Below, one piece after another: positions 6,074 through 13,701 of a DNA stretch of 15,565 nt; position 1 is the stretch's first letter, and each line of letters starts with the position of its first letter. The notes beneath the pieces are model-generated. The model had not been told where the DNA came from, made no database searches, and worked only from the letters and a program-made list of their open reading frames with translations. The stretch is from an uncultured Negativicutes bacterium (GTDB taxonomy: Bacteria; Bacillota; Negativicutes; Acidaminococcales; Acidaminococcaceae). A program made the translations under genes and the position numbers. Location: positions 1-15,565 of the forward strand of contig CALAZX010000207.1 of the NCBI GenBank assembly GCA_937926555.1, read 5' to 3'.

Positions 6074-6865
6074 ATGAAAAAAAGAGTGACCATCGTTCAG
6101 ATGGCTGTTGAATTAGGCGCGCCGGAAGAGAATTACAAGCATGCGCTTGCTCTTCTGGAAAAAGCCATGAAAGACAATCCGGATATCATTGTCCTGCCGG
6201 AGACATGGAATGTGGGATTCTTTCCGAAAGACAACCTGAAAGAGCTGGCGGATAAGGACGGTGCCCGTACCAAGGCGTTCCTCTCCGAATTCGCGAAAGC
6301 CCATGATGTGAATATCGTGGGCGGTTCCGTGGCAGTGCTGCGGGAAGGCAAGGTTTACAATACAACGTATATTGTGGACCGTTCAGGTGCTGTGATTTCC
6401 GAATACGACAAGGTGCACGGGTTCTCACCTTCCGGTGAGCATGAGTTTTTCCAGGGAGGGACCCGGACCCATGCTTTCAAGCTGGACGGGATTCCCTGCT
6501 CCAGTGTGATCTGCTACGATCTCCGGTTCCCTGAGCTGTTCCGTACAGAGACCATCAAAGGCGTGGATCTGTTCTTTGTTCCTGCCGAATGGCCTGATAT
6601 CCGGGTGAACCATTGGGTGACCCTGAATACGGCAAGGGCGATTGAGAATCAGATGTATCTGTGCGCAGTGAACGGCTGCGGTACCGCCGGTGATACAAAG
6701 TATGGCGGCAATTCCCTGCTGATCAGCCCCTGGGGTGACGAGCTCATCCATTGTGGCGGCAGCGAGGAGATACAGATACATGAGATTGATCTGGATATCA
6801 TCAAGAATATCCGGGAAAGCATCAATGTATTTCGCGACAGAAAACCGGAGTGCTACAAGCTCTGA
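6074..6865 (+). CDS. Carbon-nitrogen (nitrilase superfamily) hydrolase, omega-amidase-like
   Basis: A 263-residue cytoplasmic amidohydrolase. The Glu-Lys-Cys triad is intact: Glu43 (VLPETWNVGF), Lys113 (YDKVHGF) and Cys147 (SVICYDLRFPELF). Glu122 or Glu124 (SGEHEFF) supplies the usual second glutamate. Length, the NHWVTLNTARAIEN stretch and the C-terminal FRDRKPECY resemble the omega-amidase/MtnU/YafV group, which releases ammonia from the terminal amide of short dicarboxylic monoamides. Actual substrate is unknown. ATG 6074 is preceded by GGGAGAATA. An overlapping ATG at 6069 makes only two codons. It is the last gene of the operon. Its final codons lie inside a direct repeat and a terminator follows. 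Confidence 0.9.
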   Translation: MKKRVTIVQMAVELGAPEENYKHALALLEKAMKDNPDIIVLPETWNVGFFPKDNLKELADKDGARTKAFLSEFAKAHDVNIVGGSVAVLREGKVYNTTYIVDRSGAVISEYDKVHGFSPSGEHEFFQGGTRTHAFKLDGIPCSSVICYDLRFPELFRTETIKGVDLFFVPAEWPDIRVNHWVTLNTARAIENQMYLCAVNGCGTAGDTKYGGNSLLISPWGDELIHCGGSEEIQIHEIDLDIIKNIRESINVFRDRKPECYKL

Positions 6866-6926
6866 TAGAGACGAGAAACACAGAGAAATACAGAAAGCAC
6901 GTCATCCTTGAGGATGGCGTGCTTTT
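6857..6926 (+). repeat. Direct repeat copy 2 (right flank of the GntR cassette)
   Basis: It starts in the last two sense codons and stop of the amidohydrolase gene (AAGCTCTGA) and runs through the terminator hairpin. It matches 3114-3180 except for C/T at one site, one extra G and the hairpin loop. The two copies enclose exactly the gntR gene and its target operon. Confidence 0.85.
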
Positions 6927-6928
6927 TT
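6894..6928 (+). terminator. Intrinsic terminator of the GntR-controlled operon
   Basis: AAAGCACGTCATCC (6894-6907) pairs with GGATGGCGTGCTTT (6912-6925) over a 4-nt loop, followed by Ts to 6928. It also lies downstream of the convergent gene ending at 7002 and may serve that strand weakly. Confidence 0.9.
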
Positions 6929-7001
6929 GATGTCTGTTTTCTATATGGTGATTGAGGGTTCCGTCCCGTTCCGGGCGCTGTCGCTGTGACAGCCGCCGTT
7001 G

Positions 7002-8609
7002 TCACTGTTTCCGGTCTTTCCAGTGGATCTTGGCACCCTTCACCTTGGAGCCGGCGCTGATCCCCAGCAGATGCTTCAGCAGGTCCGACACGAAGGGATT
7101 CGTGGTGGCCCGGAGGCATTCCGTCATGGCGTTCTTCAGCGCCGGGGTGATGGCCTCTCTGGGCCAGCGGTTCAGGTTCACCGTAGCGGTGAGCATGGCA
7201 TGCTCCAGGCCCGAGGTGAGGGCGCTGGCCAGGATGAACTCCCCTTCGCCGGGATGGTGGATCAGGTAGGCGCAGAGGGTAGTGAGGGCTTTCTCGTCGC
7301 TGAGATAGAGGGGCAGGTTCTTCTGGGCCTCCAGGAGGAAGTCCAGATGACGCTTCAAGGCCACCGCCGGGTCCCGGTTCTTGTCCGATTTCACCAGCAG
7401 GTAGCGCAGGGCTGTCTGGTTCTCCGGATGCTTCCGGTAGAAGGCGAAGATGGTCTCCCAGATGTCGATGTCCAGGTTGGCGGCCAGCTCCACATGGTCC
7501 TGCCGCACCCGTCCGTTGGAGGTGAGGACGTTCTTGCGGATCTCCGGCTCCCAGTCCCTGCTGTAGATCAGCTTGTCGCACTTGGCGATGAGAAGCTGGG
7601 TGGCGTTCTGGGGCAGGATGTCCCAGGAGCCCAGAGTCACGATCTCCTCCAGCTTGCGTTTCACCGCCAGGACGGGCAGCACGGTTTTCGGCGTGGTGGC
7701 CCATTGCTCACCGTGACGCAGGAAGTGGGTCAGGAGCAGGTTCAGGTCGATGGGGACCTCTACGGGGAACATGTCGCCCCAGGGGGTCTGCTTGATGGGT
7801 TCCGGCGGCGTCAGGTAGATCATGTAGGCCGCCAGGATCTCCGCCACGGAATGGTAGGCCTCCAGGGTCAGCTCCTTCTTCTGGACCAGGTTCGTCACCT
7901 GTCCCTCCACCACCACCAGCGGTGCCAGCGGCGGCCAGAAGACACGGAGTTTCAGCCCGTGCTTCACCAGCCAGGACTGCTTCTGCGGGGTGTCATACTC
8001 CAGGCAGGAGAGGAGCACCGCCTTGCCCCAGCCGTGGGTGCGCCGCGCCAGGTACCACAGCTCCTTCTGGGGCAGGGTCTTGTTCAGGGTGCAGGTGAGG
8101 CAGAGGCAGGGGGTGAACTCCTCGCAGCGGGCCAGGGTGAAGAGGTCCTTGTACATGGTGGCGGAGTACTCCTCCCGGATATACTCCGGTCCCAGCACCG
8201 TGCAGAGGAGGTAGACGAATTTCAGCACTTCCCGGTGGGCACCGGTGTAGAGCCATTCCTCCGCCAGGGACACCAGATCCTCCCGGCTGACGTGCTCCTC
8301 TTTGAGCCGCTCCACCAGGGGGAAGAAGATGGTGATCACCTCGATGCCGGTGATGGCGTTGTAGAGCCTGCGTTTCGCCGCCGGGGTGGGGTTGGCCAGC
8401 CAGCGGCTCAGCAGGTGGTGTATCTTGTTCAGGGTCTCCTGGTTCTCCGGTGTCTCCGCGATGCGGAACAGCGCCGCGTCGGCATCCCCGTAGCTGTAGG
8501 GCTGGAGGGGCTTGTCGGGCAGCGGGCTCCGGTTGTAGGCACCGTCCTTGTCCAGGTTGTCAATCACATAGAGGAACAGACTGTGTCTGCGTATTTCCTG
8601 TTCATTCAT
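7002..8609 (-). CDS. Helical (HEAT/ARM-like) protein of unknown function, 535 residues
   Basis: I do not recognise a characterised family with certainty. The protein is soluble-looking, with no signal peptide, and is leucine-rich with many short amphipathic helices throughout, suggesting an alpha-solenoid. The motif LARRTHGWGKAVLLSCLE followed by QKQSWLVKHG resembles a group of Firmicutes proteins often labelled 'limonene hydroxylase', a label without good functional support. Two cysteines are clustered in TPCLCLTC (mid-protein). The C-terminus is basic (SKVKGAKIHWKDRKQ). The start ATG has AAGGAAGG just upstream and lies 22 nt after the metallophosphoesterase stop, so the two genes are probably co-transcribed. 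A scaffold role is possible but unproven. Confidence 0.72.
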   Translation of the reverse strand: MNEQEIRRHSLFLYVIDNLDKDGAYNRSPLPDKPLQPYSYGDADAALFRIAETPENQETLNKIHHLLSRWLANPTPAAKRRLYNAITGIEVITIFFPLVERLKEEHVSREDLVSLAEEWLYTGAHREVLKFVYLLCTVLGPEYIREEYSATMYKDLFTLARCEEFTPCLCLTCTLNKTLPQKELWYLARRTHGWGKAVLLSCLEYDTPQKQSWLVKHGLKLRVFWPPLAPLVVVEGQVTNLVQKKELTLEAYHSVAEILAAYMIYLTPPEPIKQTPWGDMFPVEVPIDLNLLLTHFLRHGEQWATTPKTVLPVLAVKRKLEEIVTLGSWDILPQNATQLLIAKCDKLIYSRDWEPEIRKNVLTSNGRVRQDHVELAANLDIDIWETIFAFYRKHPENQTALRYLLVKSDKNRDPAVALKRHLDFLLEAQKNLPLYLSDEKALTTLCAYLIHHPGEGEFILASALTSGLEHAMLTATVNLNRWPREAITPALKNAMTECLRATTNPFVSDLLKHLLGISAGSKVKGAKIHWKDRKQ

Positions 8610-8631
8610 CAGCGACCTTCCTTTCTGTCTG

Positions 8632-9684
8632 TCAGGCTGCTTTATCCGGTTTTGCCGGCTCCGCGGGGTTCTGCGGATCTGCCGGCACCTCCTTCTTCTG
8701 TCTCAGCTCTTCCGGCACCTTCACGGTGCGGTCCAGTTTATCGATCCATTTCTCCGCCTTGTGGTCGAAGGTGCGGATCTCAATCCGGTCGGGATAGAGG
8801 TAGAGGGAGTTGGTGCATACAGGCATGGTCTCCCAGGAGGGATTGTGCAGGTTGAGGATTTTCCCTTCGTACCAGTTGGTCTGGGAGGCGAAGGCAGGCT
8901 CCGATGCGGGGGTATGGGTGTGTCCGGATACCCAGATCAGCACCTGGGGGTTCTTCATGAGTATATCATGCAGCTCTTTGTAGGGATGCACGTAGTTGTT
9001 GGGGTTGCCGATCTTCTTGTTGTACTTGTCCAGGGTTCCCGGCAGGGGCGCGTGGCAGAAGATCAGCGTGGGTCTGTCTTTATGGTCCTCCAGTGTCCGG
9101 GCCAGCCAGTCCAGCTGCTGATGGGACAGGGATACGGAATACGGGCTGGTGGGGTCGTCCACGGAGAGGAACACCAGCAGGTACTCACCCATCTCCCGGC
9201 TGTAGTAGAGGGGCCCGAAATACTGCTGATACCGCTCCAGATGGGCTTCCCGCACGGCGGGGGAGGAGCGGACCACCTTGGTGGGGGCCGGGGAGATATC
9301 CTCGTAGATGATCTCGTGGTTGCCGGCGATGAACGTCTTGGGCTGGTTCAGCCGGCTGATGAACTGGGTGGTCAGATTGTAGTCCTTGCGGCTGCCGGTG
9401 AGCTGGACCATGTCGCCGGTGAAGACGGTGAGGTCCACATCGGGCCAGCTGTTGATCTGTTCCAGGGCACGGTCTTTGGCGGATATTTTGCCTTCCCGTT
9501 TGCTGGCTTTCCGCTCATCGGTCTTGCTGGGATAATGGATGTCACTGGCGATGACCAGACGGTGATAGTCCCGGGCCTCCGGCGCGATGACGCGGCGGGG
9601 GTTCTGGCCGCAGCCGGCCAGCACGGTGAGACAGAGAGCGGCCAGAAGCAGGAACCGCCATATTTTATGAGAGATTCGTGTCAT
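8632..9684 (-). CDS. Calcineurin-type metallophosphoesterase lipoprotein
   Basis: A 350-residue protein with an N-terminal lipoprotein signal: basic n-region, hydrophobic LLLAALCLTV, and lipobox LAGC with Cys25 as the lipidated residue. All metallophosphoesterase motifs are present: SDIH (Asp48, His50), GDMV (Asp91), GNHE (Asn122, His123), CHAPLPG (His211) and GHTHTP (His255, His257). It should hydrolyse a phosphomonoester or diester at the outer face of the cytoplasmic membrane or in the periplasm. The substrate is unknown. The tail is Pro/Ala/Lys-rich. The start is the ATG complementary to 9682-9684, with AAAGGTGG upstream. A longer frame to 9768 would add 28 residues before the signal peptide and is rejected. 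It is the first gene of a probable two-gene unit. Confidence 0.9.
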   Translation of the reverse strand: MTRISHKIWRFLLLAALCLTVLAGCGQNPRRVIAPEARDYHRLVIASDIHYPSKTDERKASKREGKISAKDRALEQINSWPDVDLTVFTGDMVQLTGSRKDYNLTTQFISRLNQPKTFIAGNHEIIYEDISPAPTKVVRSSPAVREAHLERYQQYFGPLYYSREMGEYLLVFLSVDDPTSPYSVSLSHQQLDWLARTLEDHKDRPTLIFCHAPLPGTLDKYNKKIGNPNNYVHPYKELHDILMKNPQVLIWVSGHTHTPASEPAFASQTNWYEGKILNLHNPSWETMPVCTNSLYLYPDRIEIRTFDHKAEKWIDKLDRTVKVPEELRQKKEVPADPQNPAEPAKPDKAA

Positions 9685-9721
9685 GATAGTACCACCTTTG
9701 CAAGAGATTGGGTGAGTTTCC

Positions 9722-9741
9722 GCGGCCCTTCCGGTGGCCGC
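9722..9741 (-). other. GC hairpin in the lipoprotein gene leader
   Basis: GCGGCC (9722-9727) and GGCCGC (9736-9741) form a 6-bp stem with an 8-nt loop about 40 nt upstream of the start codon. No T-run follows. No convincing promoter is visible between the pyc terminator and this gene, so initiation or read-through from pyc is unresolved. Confidence 0.3.
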
Positions 9742-9822
9742 TGTATTCCGTCCGGGAATAACATACATGCTAAAAAGGAAAAAACTTCACCTCTACTATT
9801 TTACCCCAAAAACAGGGTTATG

Positions 9823-9854
9823 AAAAGAACCTCCGGAAAGGATTCCGGAGGTTC
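9823..9854 (-). terminator. Intrinsic terminator downstream of pyc
   Basis: GAACCTCCGGAA (9827-9838) and TTCCGGAGGTTC (9843-9854) form a perfect 12-bp stem with an AGGA loop on the plus strand. Read on the minus strand, four Ts follow (9826-9823). It ends the pyc transcript about 120 nt after the stop. The 9855-9973 stretch before it holds no recognisable gene. Termination may be partial because the T tract is short. Confidence 0.8.
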
Positions 9855-9973
9855 CAGAGTTTATGTTCAGTTGCCGCGCCGTTTCCGGCGGGATGTTCCA
9901 TACGGCAGCCGCATATGATGAGGCGGTCTCAGCCTCCGTTCATACAGCCGCAGTATCAGGGGACGGGTCTGTA

Positions 9974-12900
9974 TCAGTTGCGGATCTCGATCTCCATCAG
10001 GCAGTCGCCGCTGTCGATACGGCTGGCGGCCTGTACATGGATCAGGGATACGATGCCGCTGATGGGGGCCGCGATGGTGGTCTCCATCTTCATGGCCTCG
10101 GTGATGATCAGCGGGGTGCCCTTGGTCACGGACTGGCCTTCCTCAACCAGCACTTTCACCACGGAGCCGGACAGGGTGGCAGCCACTTCGCCGGGCTTGC
10201 TCCGGTCGGCTTTCTTGCGGGTGACGGTGGTGGTCTCCACGTTCTTGTCGAAGATCTCCAGTTCGCGGGGCAGGCCGTTGAACTCGAAGGCCACGGTGCG
10301 TTTGCCGCTCTCGTCGGGATCGCTGATGTGGATCAGTTTGATCACCAGGACTTTGCCCTTCTCAATCTCCACGTTGATCTCCTCGCCGGGAGTCATGCCG
10401 AAGAAGAAGCTGGGGGTGTCCAGTACGGATACGTCGCCGTAATCCTTCACACGGTTCACCCACTGGCGGAACACGTCGGGATACATGCAGTAGGAGCTGA
10501 CAGCCTCGTCGGTGACGGGGGCGCCCATCTCTTTCAGCTCGGCCCGTTTCGCCTCGAAGTCAACCGGCGGCAGTACGGCGCCGGGACGGTGGGTGATGGG
10601 TTCCTTGCCTTTGAGGATGATCTGCTGCAGTTTCTTCGGGAAGCCCATGTAGGGAGTGCCGATACGGCCTTCGAAGAACTCGATGACGGATTTCGGGAAG
10701 TCCATGGTCTCGCCTTTGGCGTAGACGTCCTCCTCGGACAGTTCGTTCTGGACCATGAACAGGGTCATGTCGCCCACCACCTTGGAGGAGGGGGTCACCT
10801 TGATCACGTCGCCGAACATCATGGATACGCGGTGGTACATGTCTTTGATCTCTTCCCACCGGTCCAGCAGGCCCAGTGCCGCAGCCTGCTGTTTCAGGTT
10901 GGTGTACTGGCCGCCGGGCATCTCATGCACATATACTTCCGGGTTGGGGAAGGTCTCCGTCTTGTCCGCCGCTTTGTAGTAGGGACGGACGGTCTCCCAG
11001 TACCGGGACATCTCGTTGAGGGCGGATACGTCCAGATGGGGTTTCCGGGGATGGCCGGAGAGGGCGTATACCAGGCCCGCGGTGCTGGGCTGGGAAGTGC
11101 CGCAGCTCATGGCGCTCATGGCGGTGTCCACGATGTCCACGCCGGCGTCGATGGCACGGGCGTAGGTGTAGATGGAGTTGCCGCTGCCGTCATGGGTGTG
11201 CAGATGGATGGGCACGTCCACGGCGTCCTTCAGGGCGCTGATCAGCTGGTAGGCGGCCTCCGGTTTCAGCAGGCCGGCCATATCTTTGATGGCGATGATG
11301 TGGGAGCCGGCTTTCTCCAGCTCTTTCGCCATGTTCACATAGTATTCCAGGTTGTATTTCTCGCGGGTGGGGTCCAGGATGTCGCCGGTGTAGCACAGGG
11401 AGGCCTCGGCCACCTTGTTGCACTCACGGACGGTCTCGATGGACAGCCGCATGTTGTCCAGGCTGTTGAGGGAGTCGAAGATGCGGAATACGTCCACGCC
11501 GTTCTCGGCGGACAGGCGGATGAACTCTTTCACCACGTTGTCCGGATAGCTGGTGTAGCCTACGGCGTTGGCGCCGCGGAGCAGCATCTGGAACAGCACG
11601 TTGGGAGCGGCCTCGCGGAATTTCTTCAGACGGTCCCAGGGGCTCTCGTCCAGGAAACGGTAGGCCACGTCGAAGGTGGCGCCGCCCCAGCATTCGAAGG
11701 AGAACAGCTCCGGCAGTTTGCCGGCGGTGTCCCTGATCACCCGCAGCATGTCCGCGGTGCGGAGGCGGGTGGCGAAGAGGGACTGGTGGGCGTCACGGAA
11801 GGTGGTGTCGGTGATGAGCACCTCGCCACGGTCCTTCACCCAGCGTGCCAGGCCTTCCGGGCCTTCGGCGTCCAGAATCTGCTTGGTGCCCCGGGGCAGC
11901 TCGCCCTCGAAGGGTTCCGGCATGTTCAGGGGCACGAATTCCGGTTTGGGCTGGGGTCCCACATTGGCGTAGCCGTTGACGGTGGTCTCGGCCAGGTACT
12001 GCAGCAGCTTGGTGCCGCGGTCATGGCTCTCGGGGAACTCGAACAGTTCCGGCGTCTCGTCGATGAAGTTGGTGGTGTAGCTGCCGTCCACGAATTTCGG
12101 ATTCTGCAGCACGTTCTCCAGGAAAGCGATGTTGGTCTTCACGCCGCGGATACGGAACTCCTTCAGGCAGCGCAGCATCTTGGAGATAGTGATCTTATGG
12201 GTCAGACCCCAGGTGGTGGCTTTTACCAGCAGGGAGTCGTAGTAAGGCGTGATGACGGAGCCGGTGAAGGCGTTGCCGCCGTCCAGACGGATGCCCATGC
12301 CGCCGCCGCTGCGGTAAGCGATGAGCTTGCCGGTGTCCGGCATGAAGTTGTTGGCGGGATCCTCGGTGGTGATACGGCACTGGATGGCCTCGCCGCGGTA
12401 CGCCACTTTATCCTGCTCGGGGATGCCGATCTCCTCGCTGTGGAGGCCGTAGCCCTCGGCGATCTTGATCTGGCTCTGCACGATATCGATGCCGGTGATG
12501 GCCTCGGTGACCGTATGCTCGACCTGGATACGGGGGTTCACTTCGATGAAGTAGAAGTTGCCGTCGGGAGTCACCAGGAACTCCACGGTGCCGGCGCTGA
12601 TGTAGTTCACGTTCTTCATCAGCTTCACGGCGGCGTCGCAGATCTTCTTCCGCAGCTCTACGGGCAGGAAGGATGCGGGAGCCATCTCCACCACTTTCTG
12701 GTGGCGGCGCTGTACGGAGCAGTCACGCTCGAACAGATGCATGATCTCGCCCTGGGAGTCGCCCAGGATCTGCACTTCGATATGTTTCGGGTCCACCAGG
12801 CATTTCTCCAGGTAGATCTCATCGCTGCCGAAAGCTTTCAGGGCTTCGGATTTGGCCAGGGAATAGGCGGTGTCCACCTCGTCGGCGTTCTTCACCACGC

Positions 12901-13414
12901 GCATGCCGCGGCCGCCGCCGCCGTTGACGGCTTTGATCATGATGGGGAAGCCGTACTTCTCGCCGAAGGCTTTCACGTCCTCAGCGGAGGCGATGGGGCC
13001 GTCGCTTCCCGGAATCATGGGGATCTCGGCCAGTTTCGCCTGTTTGCGGGCGTTGACCTTGTCGCCGAACATGATCAGGTGTTCCACACGGGGGCCGATG
13101 AAGATCAGGCCCTCCTCCTCACAGCGTTTGGCCAGCTCGGCGTTCTCGGACAGGAATCCGTAGCCGGGATGGATGGCGTCCACGTTGTGCTCTTTCGCGA
13201 TGCGCATAATATCTTCAATATCGAGATAGGCTTCCACAGGGCCCTTGCCCTTGCCTACCTGATACGCTTCATCTGCTCTGTTACGATGGAGTGAGAGTGT
13301 GTCCTCTTTGGAGAAAATGGCGATGGTGCGGATGCCAAGCTCATTGCAGGCACGGAAAACGCGGATAGCGATCTCTCCGCGGTTAGCAACTAATACGGTT
13401 TTTATTTTCTGCAT
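9974..13414 (-). CDS. pyc: Pyruvate carboxylase, single-chain
   Basis: A 1146-residue full-length biotin enzyme that makes oxaloacetate from pyruvate, bicarbonate and ATP in the cytoplasm (anaplerosis). The biotin carboxylase domain (about 1-450) has GGGGRGMR (165-172), RDCSVQRRHQKVVEMAP and EVNPRIQVEHTVTE. The carboxyltransferase domain (from about 530) has DTTFRDAHQS (metal Asp), FECWGGATFD, IKDMAGLL (metal-bridging carbamylated Lys) and HLHTHDGSG (two metal His). The C-terminal biotinyl domain carries EAMKMET with biotinylated Lys1109. Domain order and length match the alpha4 enzymes of Firmicutes. ATG 13412-13414 follows CTAAGGAGG. It is divergent from ftsH, with its own promoter candidate and terminator. 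A long open frame on the opposite strand is a shadow of this gene. Confidence 0.97.
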   Translation of the reverse strand: MQKIKTVLVANRGEIAIRVFRACNELGIRTIAIFSKEDTLSLHRNRADEAYQVGKGKGPVEAYLDIEDIMRIAKEHNVDAIHPGYGFLSENAELAKRCEEEGLIFIGPRVEHLIMFGDKVNARKQAKLAEIPMIPGSDGPIASAEDVKAFGEKYGFPIMIKAVNGGGGRGMRVVKNADEVDTAYSLAKSEALKAFGSDEIYLEKCLVDPKHIEVQILGDSQGEIMHLFERDCSVQRRHQKVVEMAPASFLPVELRKKICDAAVKLMKNVNYISAGTVEFLVTPDGNFYFIEVNPRIQVEHTVTEAITGIDIVQSQIKIAEGYGLHSEEIGIPEQDKVAYRGEAIQCRITTEDPANNFMPDTGKLIAYRSGGGMGIRLDGGNAFTGSVITPYYDSLLVKATTWGLTHKITISKMLRCLKEFRIRGVKTNIAFLENVLQNPKFVDGSYTTNFIDETPELFEFPESHDRGTKLLQYLAETTVNGYANVGPQPKPEFVPLNMPEPFEGELPRGTKQILDAEGPEGLARWVKDRGEVLITDTTFRDAHQSLFATRLRTADMLRVIRDTAGKLPELFSFECWGGATFDVAYRFLDESPWDRLKKFREAAPNVLFQMLLRGANAVGYTSYPDNVVKEFIRLSAENGVDVFRIFDSLNSLDNMRLSIETVRECNKVAEASLCYTGDILDPTREKYNLEYYVNMAKELEKAGSHIIAIKDMAGLLKPEAAYQLISALKDAVDVPIHLHTHDGSGNSIYTYARAIDAGVDIVDTAMSAMSCGTSQPSTAGLVYALSGHPRKPHLDVSALNEMSRYWETVRPYYKAADKTETFPNPEVYVHEMPGGQYTNLKQQAAALGLLDRWEEIKDMYHRVSMMFGDVIKVTPSSKVVGDMTLFMVQNELSEEDVYAKGETMDFPKSVIEFFEGRIGTPYMGFPKKLQQIILKGKEPITHRPGAVLPPVDFEAKRAELKEMGAPVTDEAVSSYCMYPDVFRQWVNRVKDYGDVSVLDTPSFFFGMTPGEEINVEIEKGKVLVIKLIHISDPDESGKRTVAFEFNGLPRELEIFDKNVETTTVTRKKADRSKPGEVAATLSGSVVKVLVEEGQSVTKGTPLIITEAMKMETTIAAPISGIVSLIHVQAASRIDSGDCLMEIEIRN

Positions 13415-13469
13415 AACCCAACCTCCTTAGTAGTGTATCTCTATTCTATTATAGAAGAAATCTGAAATC

Positions 13470-13510
13470 AACCGGGTAGACAGATGTATACATTATATCT
13501 TCCCGGGTTT
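13470..13510. promoter_or_regulatory. Imperfect dyad around GTATAC in the pyc promoter
   Basis: AACCGGG on the left and CCCGGGTT on the right flank a region centred on TGTATACA (13485-13492), giving an imperfect inverted repeat of about 40 bp. It overlaps the pyc -10 box and start site, as an operator would. The GTATAC core equals the three sites before the DUF2848 operon. Confidence 0.4.
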
Positions 13511-13519
13511 GCATATCAT
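13492..13519 (-). promoter_or_regulatory. pyc: Probable pyc promoter
   Basis: On the minus strand, ATGATA (13519-13514) is followed after 16 nt by a perfect TATAAT (13497-13492). Start would be near 13485, giving a leader of about 70 nt. A second TATAAT closer to the gene (13453-13448) has no acceptable -35 box. Confidence 0.45.
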
Positions 13520-13570
13520 TTGTTACACTTTTCCGTATTTTCGCTGTTCCGGGTGGAAAAGGATGTGTTT

Positions 13571-13593
13571 TAACGGATTGTTCCGTTATTTTT
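13571..13593 (+). terminator. Terminator-like hairpin between pyc and ftsH
   Basis: TAACGGA (13571-13577), loop TTGT and TCCGTTA (13582-13588) are followed by five Ts on the plus strand. No plus-strand gene precedes it, so it may end a short antisense or leader RNA, or be an operator. The stem is short and AT-rich. Confidence 0.4.
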
Positions 13594-13629
13594 CACTTGT
13601 CTAATCTATACTTACAGGGTAGAATAAGC

Positions 13630-13635
13630 TATAAT
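13630..13635 (+). promoter_or_regulatory. ftsH: Probable -10 box of ftsH
   Basis: A perfect TATAAT lies 66 nt before the start codon. The corresponding -35 (TATACT, 13607-13612, 17-nt spacer) is poor. Start near 13642 would place the hairpin at 13644-13671 at the very 5' end of the mRNA. Confidence 0.45.
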
Positions 13636-13643
13636 CTAATGTA

Positions 13644-13671
13644 GGTCAGCCTGCTTTGGAAAAGGCTGACC
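13644..13671 (+). other. 5'-leader hairpin of ftsH
   Basis: GGTCAGCC (13644-13651) and GGCTGACC (13664-13671) form a perfect 8-bp stem with a 12-nt loop. It is not followed by a T-run. It would cap the predicted 5' end of the ftsH mRNA and could protect it from decay, or be a protein-binding site. Confidence 0.55.
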
Positions 13672-13701
13672 CATAAGTCAGAATGACACAGGAGGAAGAA
13701 A

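Noticed and set aside
6069..6077. ATG at 6069 as the amidohydrolase start
   Set aside because: It reads Met-Ala-stop. The ATG at 6074 gives the full-length enzyme.
3114..6926. Reading the flanking repeats as ends of an insertion sequence or integron cassette
   Set aside because: No transposase or integrase gene lies between them, they are direct rather than inverted, and each contains a terminator. Homologous recombination or a dispersed terminator repeat fits better.
6999..8855. A 618-codon plus-strand frame opposite the helical unknown protein
   Set aside because: The minus strand has good ribosome binding sites, operon-like spacing and a normal amino-acid composition. The plus-strand product is Gln/Val/Gly-rich shadow sequence.
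9863..13294. An open frame of 1143 codons on the plus strand opposite pyc
   Set aside because: It mirrors a full, motif-complete pyruvate carboxylase. The translation is low-complexity, rich in His, Gly, Val and Asp, as expected from the antisense of GC-rich codons, and it has no start context.
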